64,000 nucleotides of DNA from Strongylocentrotus droebachiensis (taxonomy: Eukaryota > Echinodermata > Echinoidea > Camarodonta > Strongylocentrotidae), in assembly GCA_035222895.1 (NCBI GenBank), contig JAVYIG010002752.1, positions 62,001-126,000 on the forward strand, given 5' to 3'. A program made the position numbers and the translations under genes. Shown here one piece after another: positions 42,306 to 54,651 of the stretch; the stretch's first letter is position 1, and each line of letters starts with the position of its first letter. Below the pieces are notes generated by a model. It did no database searches, was not told the DNA's origin, and saw nothing but the letters and a program-made list of their open reading frames with translations.

Positions 42306-43262
42306 TTGATTTATTCAATTCATTCAATTCAAATCAATTCAATAATGGTTTTTTTATTAAAAAACAAAACCTCGCAGCCAAAATGCTGAATTGTGCATGT
42401 TTACATATACATGAGCTTCATTACATAACATTTTATTTCATTTGTTACAATCATTCATTTAAACAGTATTGGTAACATTTAACATTATTCATGTGTAGCT
42501 ATTTAAATTCAATCACTATATATTATTTACATTTTTAAAATGTATTAAAGTTCACAATAGTAATAATAATAATTGATCGAAAGCAATACAATACATAACA
42601 TACAAATGAGTTAAAAAGCTAATACTGAAATCATTGCACCTGTGTCCTTAATAATTCATATTCATTGAACATTGAAAGTCAACAAAATGTTGCTCTATGT
42701 TGCCAGTTCATCAACGGTAATTACATACATGTGTAATTATAAATTGATGTCTCTGTAAAAAGATAAACATATTCCAGAGTGGGTTGTAAAACATATAGTT
42801 TCCTACGTTAAAACTAAATCATAGTAATTGGGTACGTATTAAAACATTAGATAATAATACAAATATTTATCAAATATTGTTAATAAAATGCATTCCAATT
42901 ATTCATTATTTAGAAGATCTATAAGGTATGGTATTGGACTCTTTCTAAATCTGTTAGGTTTGCACTTGTACTGGGTGTACTTTGTTGTTCTCCTCAAGCA
43001 GTAGCGACTTTCCTGTTTTTTAACTAGCCAATTCGATGAAAAGGGACTTTCTTCCAGATCATGAGCAAACGTAAGACATAATTATTTTCTTCTTTCCACA
43101 AGAGTCACTAAGTTACATGTTATTAATGCGACATTGTATGAAGTATAACTACTACCCAGAATTATTCTTCATGATCTCTTTTAAATTGATTCAAGTGCAT
43201 AGATGTGCTGTTTGGTAAGAGCTCCGTTGAAAACAGGGACACAGTACTCTACAATCGGTCTT
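42306..43262 (-). pseudogene. LINE 3' end (reverse transcriptase C terminus plus 3' UTR)
   Basis: Read on the - strand from 43,262: IRPIVEYCVPVFNGALTKQ then HIYALESI, followed by frameshifted segments. This is the conserved post-RT region of CR1/L2/jockey-like ORF2 ('IRPxLEYCxPVWNP...LExxQ'). It has stops and frameshifts. The 3' UTR runs to 42,306, ending in a CAATTCAAATCAATTCAAT-like terminal repeat. It lies between the arms of the foldback element. Confidence 0.7.
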
Positions 43263-43265
43263 ATA

Positions 43266-43765
43266 TACAGTGCGTCCCAGAAAAAACGAAACCGAGAAGT
43301 ATCGATGATCTATCATAACTAAATCACAACTATAATTAATGAATGATACATATTTGGAAAGCTTAGAGTCTCCTCTTTCATGTGATGCTACTCAGAAAAT
43401 GCATACTTTACGCATAAGTGATTAAAAGCAATTTGAAGGAAGGAAACCAAAAAGATATTTGGCGGGCGGTATCTGAATTTCGAAGAAAAATTCACATTTC
43501 TAAAAAGTTGAGTTTCTGCCCTTTCATATGACACCTCAATCAGGAAAAATGAGCGAGGAATGACAAAGTTCTGTTTGTTTAAAGTAGTGCTTAATTGCAT
43601 TTCCATAATTTTATTAAACGAATCCGTTTTCACTGGCTGCCTGCCGTATCAATAAACGAAATTAACAAAAGACTTAACTCCGTTTCGTTGACAATCAGCC
43701 GTAGACGAGAGTCTTCATGCATGGCTGATTGTCAACGAAACGGAGTTAAGTCTTTTGTCAAATCT
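43266..43765. mobile_element. TIR element, CAGTGCGTCCC family, copy 3, right end lost
   Basis: TA-CAGTGCGTCCCAGAAAAAA at the left follows copy 1 (6,956) through CAGGAAAAATGAGCGAGGAA. It ends in an inner hairpin whose arms GACTTAACTCCGTTTCGTTG and CAACGAAACGGAGTTAAGTC are perfect. The outer right TIR is missing. It sits at the boundary of the LINE remnant. Confidence 0.8.
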
Positions 43766-45190
43766 GATTTGTGAGCAAAACTACAGGTAAACCATGCTCA
43801 CTTGATGAAGTTTGTCTTCCATGCAAGGTATGTATTGTTCTTATGCACTGTGTACGTTTCCCTTTACTCTGTTGGTACCTTCTAGTATTAATAATCACAG
43901 TGATTGGTTGTACGTTATCAGGCATAGGGTTACTGATAGGTTTCTCTTTGTGTTCTTGTTATCTACTTACTCGCTTGATCGGGCACGTCCAAGATGGCCA
44001 ATATCGGTCCAATATCGGCATCTGGTCACCATATATAGACTCTTGCAATTACTCTTGTAATTACCCCATCACAAAGATCATTTGAAGTGGATTACAGACG
44101 ATTACCATGCAAGTAAAACATTAAGAGATCGTACACAGATATATACAAAATTATACAAGTTGCTTCCTGGTTAATAATTACATATATCAATATATCTATG
44201 TTCACGTCTCAAATTAGACATCAAAAATATATAACATATTTGTCAATGATTGACTGAGAAAATATAAATCACAAAACTGATGTAAATTGTCACATTTGCT
44301 TGAAAGATCATGATAATTATATTTTCTGTGAAAACATGCAAATTAAACATGAATATGCATAAGAAACATTGAACTGTTTTTTTCAACTGGTAAATCAACT
44401 GGTATTCTACTGGTTTGCAACTGATCAAAAAGCAACTGGTAATCATCTACTGGTTTCCAACTGGTAAATAAGCCGGTAATCATCTACTGGTTTTCAACTG
44501 GTAATTATCTACTGGTTTTGAACTGGAAAAGCAACTGGAACTTATCATCTTCTGGTTTTCAATTGGTAAGTCAACTGGTAATCATATACTTGTTTTCAAC
44601 TGGTAAGTCAACATGTTATCATCTACTGGTTTTCAACAGGAAAAGCAACTGGTAATCATATACTGGTTTTCAACTGGTAAATCAACTGGTAAGCATCTAT
44701 ACTGTTTGTTAACTGGTAATATCAACTGGTCTAACCGTCTCAGATGTCAACCGGTTTTTCAACTGGTTCCATTTGGCGGTGTTTCAATTTACATGTTAAA
44801 AACCAGTTGAACGTACTGGTTTCAACTGGTACCAGTTGACCAGTTGGATATTGGTTTCAACTGGTACCAGTTGAAACTTGTATTTTCTACTGGTTTCTAA
44901 ATGGTACCAGTTGAGACCAGTAATCTACTGGTCCCAGTAACAACTGGTATTCTATTTTTCCGACTTCAAACTGGTATTTCTTCAAACCAGTAGATACCAG
45001 TTGAAAATCCTTACTGGTTCTAACTGTTATCAACTGGAATTTCGACCTGGGAAGATGTTGGAGCCTTCTGTGTACCTATCTAATTACATCTCTTCAAGTC
45101 GCCTATACACACGCGCTTCACATCTTAACATTCCCCTCTGTCGGACTAACCGGTATTATCACTTGAAGATACCCACTGTTGCAGCTATCA

Positions 45191-45342
45191 GGCCCCGTCT
45201 TATAAAAAGTTGATATTAATCGCAACTTATTTGCGATTGATATCAATCGCAACTATTTACATAAGAGACTGCAAACATGCGATCGGTTGGAGGACTCGGA
45301 CTTGATTTGGATCAATCGCAACTCTTTATAAGACGGAGCCCG
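45191..45342. mobile_element. Small TIR element, GATATTAATCGCAA family, copy 2
   Basis: Ends GGCCCCGTCTTATAAAAAGT and ACTCTTTATAAGACGGAGCC are inverted. TTAATCGCAACTTATTTGCG and GATCAATCGCAACTC recur inside. The better-preserved copy of the pair with 9,130-9,282. Confidence 0.8.
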
Positions 45343-45349
45343 AGTCAGC

Positions 45350-48300
45350 AAAACAACGACTTATAGCTTATGTTTCTTCTTGCATATTCATCTATTGATT
45401 GCTAATTTGTCTCTCTGCTTCAACATGCAATATCTAATTTTATCAAAGCATATCAGAACCAGAGAAAATGATAATTCATTGATGTGAAATAGCCTACTTG
45501 CGTCTCGATATTTTCTTTGTTCTTGTTATCCATATAACTTTATTATCACTGCAATATAAGTATTCACATTTTTTCCATTTTGTACTATTTGACGTAAGGT
45601 TCATGTAGAAATGTGAAATACCAAGTTTAACCTGATGAGTAAATTCAAAAGTACATTTAACCACAATCACTTATGTAAATAGGTTTCTAGCAAGAGGGGC
45701 ATTAATTCACATGATTTAATGCATAAAAAACGTCCTTCAGTCTCTGAACAAGACTGGACGTGTTACTTGGTTCCTATTTAAATTGATTTATGAAGCAATC
45801 ATTTTCACATGCATTATGCTATAGCCTACATAATGACTTTCCCAATTTATTTGAGTTTGGGAGCATCAAAGAGTTTAATTAGTTTTGTAACTTAGCTTTA
45901 ATCTTTTATCTTTTTGTGTACTTTATCTTTCTATACATTTTAATTTCATTTCACCTTCATGTACAATTTTTAGCTCTATTTCTCAGTGATTTGTATTAAA
46001 CTAGGAACCTTTATATTTCATATGGTTTATAAATTACAATCTCTATCAGTCTTTGTGGGCTACCTACTCGGCCATTTTCGGAAAAAGCATGTAAATTATT
46101 AGTTCTCGAATTTCTGTTTACTAAAAGTAAAAGTCAATTTTCTATTAACAATGAAACTTGTAAATCGCATGTAAATATACATAATACAGTTTTCAATATC
46201 TTGTAATGTGTTACCAATGTACTTTTATGCCTTGTACTTTTTATTAAATGAATTGAATAACTTTGGGGATTCTTTTTAAATCTCAATGAACCAAGCCAAT
46301 ACAATACAATACTTAAATAGAAAGGTGTGTCGTGAAACGCAGAAGCGGCTGGCATATTGACCATCGACACTATTCAACGCGTTTTCTCTTTAACATTTGA
46401 AAAATCGAACGTCTTACCAAAAAATCATAACTGTTGAATTTTAGCTTAAATTCTTGTAAAATTAACATGGAATTTAGGAGATACAAACGAAATGTCATAG
46501 AGGATGGTTGCGTTCTCTTTAAGATGCCAATCTAAATCTCGTTGCATTCCTGGACACCATGTATATCTGCATACTTATCCGTTGTGAATGTAATACTACA
46601 ACGACAACAACCAAAAGTACCAGTTTCTTGATTATAATCAGTATCTGCATACCATTTAACTAAATTGCCGATCTTCTTTGTTTTTGCATTGAAAACAAAA
46701 AGGATTTGAAAGAGGCAGTTGCGTACCTAGGAATTATAGCGCCTTGGCCAACATTCAAGTTGCACTCCGCAGCCCAAACTTATGAGCTCAAAACATACAA
46801 TCCATATACATTTTTGCTGTTAATTAAGAAACCATGGCACTACCAGTACGTGAAAAGGATTTGTTATGCATCTGAATTTTGATTTCTGATGCATCTGAAT
46901 TAAGAAAGAGATTATGGGTGTAAAACTAACGAAAGCCGATTATAAATACTTCACAGGAGTAAAACATAAAAGTTCCGATTTCTTTCGAATGTTGAAACTT
47001 TGAAAATGATGTTCACTACCCTTTATCTAATGTAAGGGCATCGCATTTTTTTTACAAGGTCGTTAAAACACTTATTTGCTGAGGAGGAGAGCAGCAAGAG
47101 TTAGTTTCTTCGAATTTCAAACTATTTTGCAGTATATTCGGTAGGCGCAAATTAAATTACAAGATTATGAAGACGCAAAAGCAAGGGAGCAACACAGCTG
47201 AATTTTAGAAGAGAAATCACACTTAAATCGTAAAGAACATTAGTTCTCATTAATAATACTGTGGCGTAACCGGGCTCTGCCGGGTAGCGTTCTGCATTGC
47301 ATTCTCTCAAAATCCGGCCCACGCTCTCGACAATTTATTCATCAACTATCTCTCAGTGGGCTCTCACAAAAGTATATCGTGTAAGAAAAACGTGGACTAG
47401 CTCTCATTCACTTTAATACTCCCGCAATCACTGAATGTCTGACAGGACTAAAGAAATAACACTTACAGAGTATAAGCAGTTTAGGTAACTTTATCCCGTT
47501 TCTTGTACCTGTCGCAACGACAGCTCAACATTGACTGACTGACATCACACGATGTACATGTATATATTTCACAATACAACACAAAATTAAAGATATAGTT
47601 GAGTTCTGTTGCAGAGGGCGCAACACAAAATATATTTTTGTGTGAGATAATGAACAACTGAGTGTCAAATTTGAAAGAATATACAATTTAAATGACAAAA
47701 TCATCTTTGATCAAAATCGGTTCAGAGAGGCAGAAATATCTATAAATATAACGATTTCTAATACTTGTGTACCACCACAAATTTTAGATAATTGGAAAAA
47801 GCCGTTGAACAAAAGAAATAGCGCTTTTTTACGTCATATTTTAGCCACTGCCGATGATGACTTTTTTGTTGACATTTTCGTGTTGGTTATATTACGCACA
47901 ACCACCCGGCCCATGTATTGTTATTTTTAATTAAATAATTAATTAACGGTCACCGTATTTTTTTTTGAAAGTGGAGCTGAAATGGTATGATCGTATTGGC
48001 AAAATTTCACACATTTTGGGGTCTAAAATCATCTTCATAGCAGTTTTGGGATCTTAAAGGGCACTAGAAATGTCATAGATACGAATAAGAGCAATACCAT
48101 GCACTTTGAAGGCATTTGCGGTCTAAAAACATAACTCGACTATCCCTTTAAGGTAAAATATTAGATAACCTAACTGGTAATCATTTAATCAAGCAATACA
48201 TATCTTTGTTGCTTTAAATCATAATTTTGTCAATTACCTATCAAAACAGCATATTTGGGCTGCATTGACCAAAACTTTAACCAAAGAATGTATTTAAAAA

Positions 48301-48485
48301 GCATTACTAATAACATTCTCCTTGTAATGTCAACAGTCAACTACTTATTACCCATGCATAATTACATTATACAACAACAACATCTCTAGTTCTTTTTAAA
48401 CCAATTAACCAGGAAAACCTGGAAATGCATACATCTTGCCCATCTTAACAACACAACCCAGCCAACAGAATATAATGTCAGGATG
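45350..48485. other. No gene or repeat recognised
   Basis: About 3.1 kb of low-GC sequence. The longest frames (for example 46,134-46,370 -) resemble no family I know and lack splice context. A TTAAAGGGATAG-like motif at 48,140-48,152 recalls the TTAA element ends but has no partner. Confidence 0.5.
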
Positions 48486-48489
48486 ACGC

Positions 48490-48690
48490 CATGCCCTTCC
48501 TAGGCGTGTGGCGTGCGCCTCTAATCCAGCTAAAAGTGGAAGTTACAAACTGATTCAGCTGAGGACGCAGGTTCGAAGCTGAGTCACGTCTTTCGGATGG
48601 TGACGTTTAAAGGTCGTTCCCCAGACGTAAATAATCATATCTGATTGATACACGTCTGTAAAAACCCAATACACACACACACACACGCCC
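48490..48690 (+). repeat. SINE with CGTCTTTCGGATG body and (CA)n tail
   Basis: GTGTGGCGTGCGCCTCTAAT, then a B-box-like GCAGGTTCGAAGCTGAGTC, then CACGTCTTTCGGATGGTGAC, GTTTAAAGGTCGTTCCCCAG, and a (CA)8 tail at 48,671-48,686. The CTTTCGGATG(A/G)GACGTTAAA segment is a recognisable body of marine-invertebrate SINEs. Distinct from the other SINE families in the window. Confidence 0.7.
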
Positions 48691-49589
48691 TTCCTCTTCT
48701 TTGGAGCTGGATATCCTTAGACCTCCAAATCAATAGCAGGCACAAACGCCACCCCTCGATTTAAACTACTCCCAAACATGAAAGGGTGTAACCACTAAAA
48801 AGACACAACACAATGACATCCCCAAAGTCACCTGGTAATTGTAATAATTAATAACATAAAACAATCAATGGTATATGGTACACAATGCTATAGATAATAA
48901 CCTGTTAAGCATAGTACAAACAACCTACATGTATACATCCCTTAATTCCACTCTTTCCTCAATTCTTCATGGGAACAAGCTCAACACCTTCATCATGAAA
49001 ACCAAACATCTCACTGGAATCAATAATAAAGATGCTTTATAATTATACACCTTTTCTCATAAACCTGTATAATGTCGTATCATAATAATCTCAAAATCCC
49101 CAGTCTCAGTTAAAACCAGCGGGATCTAATTATTTCACCTAATTAATTTCCAACTTTCATTACATAGCCCAGACAAATCTATTTTGTCACAAAATGTGTA
49201 TTATTTAATGTCTACTAAATGTAGACTTCAACTGTTTAATTTTATCTGTTTGTTTATATACAGTTACTAAGGCAATATAAAGTACCAACTTTGCACAGGA
49301 TGGCTTAAAAAGATGTTAAATAAACTGGTAACAATAATTGTGTACATCGCAAATATATGAATATGAATGATTTCAGGAAAAACATATCTTACAATGCAAA
49401 TAAAGCATGTACATGTATACAAACCTATAAGCAGTTAAAATACCAAAAATATATGCATATATGAATTTAGACATTTTTTTTATTGGAAATATTGGAATCT
49501 GGAAATAATCACTTATTAATCAAATAGATAACCTGCTTTTCATTTAATCACCAAAAATGCCGGTTAAAAAAACTTGCAAATAAGCTTAA

Positions 49590-49978
49590 CCGTCCGGGCG
49601 TAGCAGTGCATCCCCGGGGAGTTCAGATGAACTACGACGATTGTGTGCTTAAAGGCCCCTATGAGCCCACACCCAGACACAATCCCGACGGAACACCTCA
49701 CCCTTTACCAACTTGTTCAACAAACGAACTCGTTCATTGTACTCGTCCAGGGACACACCGCTACCCCGGAACACACTAGTTCGTAGGAGCACTGGGAGGA
49801 TTACAGTCGCCAAATGTCCCCCCCCCCCGGCGACCCAACTCCTCCCAGAACTCCCGCAGGGAAAACATACCTCATGAGGGGTATGTCTACAAAGATCTTT
49901 GGTCCCCATGTCAAAAATAAGTATATCTGGACATGAGGACCGAATGTAACCAACGTAATGTCCCATGGTACGTATCAA
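49590..49978 (-). pseudogene. SGNH-hydrolase-like fragment of retroelement type
   Basis: 109 codons: CPDILIFDMGTKDLC corresponds to the block III region (GxND/GTND) of SGNH/GDSL-like hydrolases, and SLDEYNERVRLLNKLV is the following helix. WAHRGL is followed after a TAA by ALLRPDG, the start of the terminal LxPDGxHxN motif. The catalytic Asp-His segment is truncated, and the N-terminal GxS block is not found. Such domains accompany several invertebrate retroelements. It is broken by at least one stop. Confidence 0.55.
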
Positions 49979-50549
49979 TTATCATGTCAAAGGGTTATCT
50001 GGCGCTGCTCAGTGGCCGCCGGGCTCACGATCAATTGGGCAAAAAGAATTTTCATTTTCGGTTTAACTTAATAAAATTTGGAGTGGACTTTAAAATATTA
50101 TTATTATTATTATTATTATTAAAGGATAAACCCCCTCCCCAAAACATTCAACGCTTAATTCACCCGAATCAACCGGAAAACGTAGAGTGCCATGCACCCT
50201 ACCAGTCACACGCCTCACAAGCTATGTTAAAAAAGCAAATATTTCATGATTCCCAAAGAGTGTACATCTTTAAGGAGCGCCCAGCCTCTGTAACAATGCT
50301 AATAACAATTAAAAACAATTATACTACATCCCAGATTCATCAATACTTTATAGACAAAGAAGGAATTAAAATACCAAACATTTCCTCCAATGTCCCAAAT
50401 AAGTATTATTTGAGGACCATTATAGTCTAACCGATTTGGGAAGACTATAATGTTTCGAATGTTTGCCTTTTGTGGCAAGCGTCAAACGGCGGAGAGGAGC
50501 TGCGTCCCTAATAATAGTTAACCCACTTCTGGCTGGTTGTACATTAGGA

Positions 50550-52283
50550 AACTGTAACCTGACATTCTTAATAAAGTACGATGTACCACTCTGGCAGGAC
50601 CGCCATGCATTGGGCGAATCCTAAATACATCTTCATGTTCATTAAGCCAAACTACAACAAAAGGATCTTTCATATAACTAGCTTTAACTTAATGACGACC
50701 TGGAAAAGCACATTGCTTAAGATATACTATAGAACCCACACTTTATTGAGTAAGAGGTACATGTATGCCTCTATCATAATAATTATTATTACAGTCTTAA
50801 CATTATCTTCCAATATGCCCTTAGCTCGGGAATAAAACTCAGCTTGAGTCACCACAAAATGTTGATCCCAATCAATTAGATTCTTACCTAATAAAAGGTC
50901 CAAAAGAATGCGAGCAGGTCTCCCAAAAATTAATGAATATGGTGTAGCCTGTGTAGAAGTATAAGGGTAGTGTTATATACAAAAAAAACAAATGTGGCAA
51001 CAATTCTGGCCATCTGTGTTTAGAAATTGAACACTCAAAGACTTAATTAATGAAAAAAGTGTACGATTAAATCGCTCTGCTTGATCATTGCCTTGAGGAT
51101 GATAGGGGGTAGTATGGGACTTACTTATACCATACAACTTACATAACTGCAATAATTAAAGATTCAAAATTCCTACCTTGATTACTATGAATCCTATTTG
51201 GGATACCAAACTTTAAAAAAACAATGCACCTGTCATACTTTGGCTACAGTGGTGGCCTTCTGATCTTTACAAGGCACTGCCTGAATAAACTTAGAATACA
51301 CATCTGTTATAACTTAAACATCCTCAAAACCACCTTTGCCTTTATCAATTTTAACTAAATCTATCGCTACTACTTCCAATGGACTAAATAACAAAAGATG
51401 TCTAAGGGGTGTTCTTAATGTGGGTTGTCTCTCTTTTGTGACGCAACAATGTCTACATAAAGAGACATGTTTAGCTACATCCCTTGACATTCCTGTCCAA
51501 AAAACTCTTCGACGTAACAATGCATATGTACTTTATCTTCCATGATGTCCCCAATCTGAACGGGCTTTTACCAGAACTTCTTCATGCAAACAATCGGGTA
51601 ATAGAATTTGGGTAATCTTTCCCAAACAAGGATCTGTGATACGTCGAACTAATAAATTGTATCCCCGGGTTTCCAACGATACGCCACACGCGCCCAAATA
51701 CAACCAAGCACAGAGTCCTCCCTCTGCATGAGTCCTAACTGAATGTTATCTAGAGAAGGAAATAAACTAGGAGGGTTGGAAGGGGGTGAGAGTTGTTCTA
51801 TACGGTCATGCTGAACTCTAAAATAGATGAATGCAAAACCTCTTGTGTAATATTTTGACGGACTAAGGGCATCAGCATATCTATTCTTAATACCTGATCT
51901 AAACTTTACCTAAAAATTAAAAGTTGCCAACTGGGCTACCCAACGCATCTCAGTAGCCCCTAATTTAGCATTCTGTAAATGAGCTAACGGATTGTTATCC
52001 GTAAACATAACAAATGTAAATCCCAATAAGTGATCTCTAAATTTGTTCACTACTGCCCACTTTAATGCTAACCACTCTAATTTAAATGAAATTAATTATG
52101 GGTATCTTTTTTCTGTATCTTTCAATTGCCTGCTAGCATATGCTATGGGGTGACGCCTTCCATCCTCCCCTACTTGTGATAGGCAAGCCCCCAAGCCTTT
52201 CAGGGAAGCACCAACTTCTAAAACAAAACTCTTTGAAAAATCCGGATAACTTAAAACTGGTGCCTGAATTCCATACATAGAAA
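50550..52283 (-). pseudogene. Ty3/gypsy pol remnant: RNase H, integrase, pol C terminus
   Basis: - strand. RNase H: PVLSYPDFSKSFVLEVGAS, GLGACLSQ, HPIAYASRQL (52,278-52,096), then TDNNPLAHLQNAKLGATE near 51,990. Integrase zinc-binding domain: HEEVLVKARSDWGHHG then a TAA, then LLRRRVFWTGMSRDV and CRHCC (51,600-51,430). Integrase core: EVVAIDLV, then [15 protein letters not shown] near 51,080 (the DDE Glu region), and YSLIFGRPARILLDLL near 50,920. The C-terminal FRIRPMHGGPARVVHRTLL at 50,635-50,575 completes the gypsy order. RT, protease and gag are missing upstream of 52,283. Several frameshifts and stops; not functional. Confidence 0.85.
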
Positions 52284-52289
52284 GAAATG

Positions 52290-53530
52290 GATATTACTTG
52301 TTGTTTTTCTAATAAATAAACGACTGATATGCAAGACTAAGTAGACACTTTTATTAGACATTTTTAGTTATCAAATTAGAATATTTGATTGTGTTTCTTG
52401 TTATTTATTTATTTAATTCTTATAAAAGCCTGATCTGCGATACTACGTAAAAATAAGTATTATTCAATTTTTAATCTGTTTTTATTTTGATTATTTGAAT
52501 TGAAACGACTTAAATTTATATTCCTTAATTTCTATTATAAACGTCTGATGTGGAAGACTATTCAACACACCCTTTCGGCCAAACCGGGGGGGGGGGGGGT
52601 GCTTTGGACGAATAAGCTCATTTTTGATAATTCATAATTGATATATAAATTGGTATATCATATTTTCAAACATACAGATTGATGTGTATGAATGTAAAAA
52701 TAACATTTTATTCATTTGCATTTGAATTTTTTCCTGATACAGAACATGACATTTTATAGAAAAGGAATTCAAAATGAAGTTTCACGCTTAAAGAAAATAT
52801 GAAGATTTTACTTTTCTATTTCGAATTTTTACATTATATTTTTTTCCAATGAAAAAAATAAAATTCGGGATAAAATTTGGATTATAATCATGTAAGACTT
52901 TGATATTCCCTACTTTTTAGCTAGTGTAAATTACTCCGTAAAACAGAGAAATATTACATATCCTTTTCTTATTAATCAAGGTATGCAGAAATTTTTCACC
53001 AGAACTTTCATTGGTCCAATTTTTGTGATGGATTCGTTTTTAGAATTTTAACGTGCTTCCGATGGCAGTTGATAAAAAGGTGCATTTTCAATTTTATTTG
53101 AGTAGAGCACATAATTTGTTATTCAGATTCATGAAGCAGCATTGAAAAATCGCAATTTGTTTTACCTTAGTGTCATGAGCTTTAAAAAAAACAAAAAAAA
53201 CGCAATTGTTTAACGTCATAAAGAAAAGATGAATACGGATGAAGACCCTGCAATACGTTTAAAATGCAAAAATTCAACTTTTTTTCTGGAACCGACTTCA
53301 GTAAAATAGTTTTTGAAACAAAATTAACTGTTCATAAGTAGACAGTAAAAATATGGGTACGAATGTCTTGCATACATTGATTTTTGAAAGAACAATTTCA
53401 TAATGTCCTATTTCGTCCTCTCTGGGACTGAGAGTTCAGGGCTAGAGAAGCGCATACACTATTCTTCCGACGTCTAGTTAAAGCACTACATATACTATTT
53501 GTGGTAAATTGTTAATCAGAATTAAAGAAA
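52290..53530. other. No feature recognised
   Basis: Very AT-rich. It abuts the 5' break of the gypsy remnant. A G13 run lies at 52,588-52,600. No LTR could be identified by eye. Confidence 0.5.
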
Positions 53531-53536
53531 TCATTA

Positions 53537-53649
53537 TCAAGTAATCACTTCCGCCAAAGTTTCCACAGCAGGTTGAATCATTTTCTCCTGACTCTCCTCG
53601 GACTTGTTGGAATTCTGCACGCCCTGATGACATTTTCTCCTCAACTTCA
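53537..53649 (-). CDS. Candidate terminal exon: cytoplasmic tail of a membrane protein
   Basis: Proposed on splice logic. - strand acceptor CCAAGTTCTTTCAG at 53,650; two bases complete a Met codon begun by the exon at 54,465-54,370. Then 36 residues run from KLRRKCHQGVQNSNKSEESQ to EVIT and a TGA stop. The basic KLRRK directly after a hydrophobic stretch is the classic stop-transfer signature. No family is recognised. It might still be a chance open frame; the phase match and good splice signals are the evidence. Confidence 0.4.
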
Positions 53650-54369
53650 CTGAAAGAACTTGGAATGTAATTGGAGAGAAATTGAATTATAAAAGACCAA
53701 TAGGAATTTACATTAAACAATCAAGAGGTTTCATGAGGAGAAATTTACGACGTAAGAACGACAACACTTGTACCCGTGATTACGCCAGCGCATTGACAAA
53801 TTCTCTTCCAGGATAAACACATTTCTGTTTTGAATTAATGACTTTAGGGCATTAGTGCATTAATTAAGTTCGTTGGTATTTGCGGTCTCTTGGAGAAGAT
53901 ATGGCATTGTTGTGTCGAGACAATTTACTCTGACTTCGTTTCGTAGTACGCCTGGCAAGCAGAGATTTTAACCCCAAAATGCTTTATATTCCTATCCAAG
54001 TAGAAAAAATCATTTTCATCTTCCAAGAACTCGCACCTTTAAAAAAACAAAAAAACAAAACAAAAAAACAATCACTTTTAGGATACAAATGCTTCATGGT
54101 GGATCGTACGTCATGCTGGACCGTACAGTTGGTCTTATACACTATTAATGGTATACACTCACCTGCCATTTTTAAGTTTTATTAATGTTCTTCTACGTCC
54201 TCCTAATCCTCTTCATTTCCCCTCCCTTTTTTCTTCTTCTTCTCGTTCTCTTTTTTTGTTGTCTTACTCGTTGTAAATAAAGTCCTTGACAAATGGAAAC
54301 CAAAAAGAATCACGGACGCACAAGCATACAATATGATTTGTTATGTGAAATTATAATGTCCATACTTAC

Positions 54370-54465
54370 TCAAAATGATGATCATGATGCAGTTGGTCAC
54401 TGTCGACAAACCTATGAAAATCCTCTCAACAATAATTCCTTGGTAAGTTGTTCTGCCTCTATCGC
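54370..54465 (-). CDS. Candidate penultimate exon: transmembrane segment
   Basis: - strand acceptor TTATTTTTTTCAG, donor TTGA|GTAAGT. 31 open codons in one frame only, reading GRTTYQGIIVERIFIGLSTV then TNCIMIIIL, a hydrophobic span of about 20 residues suited to a single-pass helix. The phase (one base carried over) fits the exon at 53,649. Upstream exons should lie above 54,470 on the - strand but were not found; that region holds retroelement debris. Confidence 0.4.
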
Positions 54466-54651
54466 CTGAAAAAAATAAATAATAAACAACCCGTCTTGGT
54501 AAAAGAAAATTGAAGATTAAGAAAAGAAAATTAAAGATTAAGAATTTTTGCGTTATATTTCTATTATAAATTTAAAAAAGAAAAGAAAAAACTTTAGCTA
54601 TTTCTTTATTCAGTTTACGTTTGATAAACCAAGAAAACAGGTGACAAGGCC

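Larger units (their letters stand above)
42047..45051. mobile_element. Foldback-type element with long CAACTGGT-rich inverted arms (3.0 kb)
   Basis: The outer ends CCCAGGTCGAAA and TTTCGACCTGGG are inverted. The arms (about 42,047-42,310 and 44,375-45,051) are composed of short subrepeats CAACTGGTA, ACTGGTTTTCAACTGG and AACCAGTTGAAACCAGTA. At matching distance the arms carry ACCAGTACATTGAACTGG and its inverse, and AATATGGAAATTGAAAAAAC against TTTCAATTTACATGTTAAAA. The middle holds a LINE 3' end and a MITE. Foldback elements with subrepeat-built arms (TU elements) are known from sea urchins. No clear target duplication was seen. Confidence 0.75.

Noticed and set aside
43388-43633. Frames shared between 7,003-7,224 and 43,388-43,633 (MSYERAETQL-like)
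   Set aside because: Conserved only because both lie in copies of the same non-coding TIR element; no start or codon-bias evidence.
50581-50835. 84-codon + strand frame
   Set aside because: It is the antisense of the gypsy pol C-terminal segment, which reads correctly on the - strand (FRIRPMHGGPARVVHRTLL).
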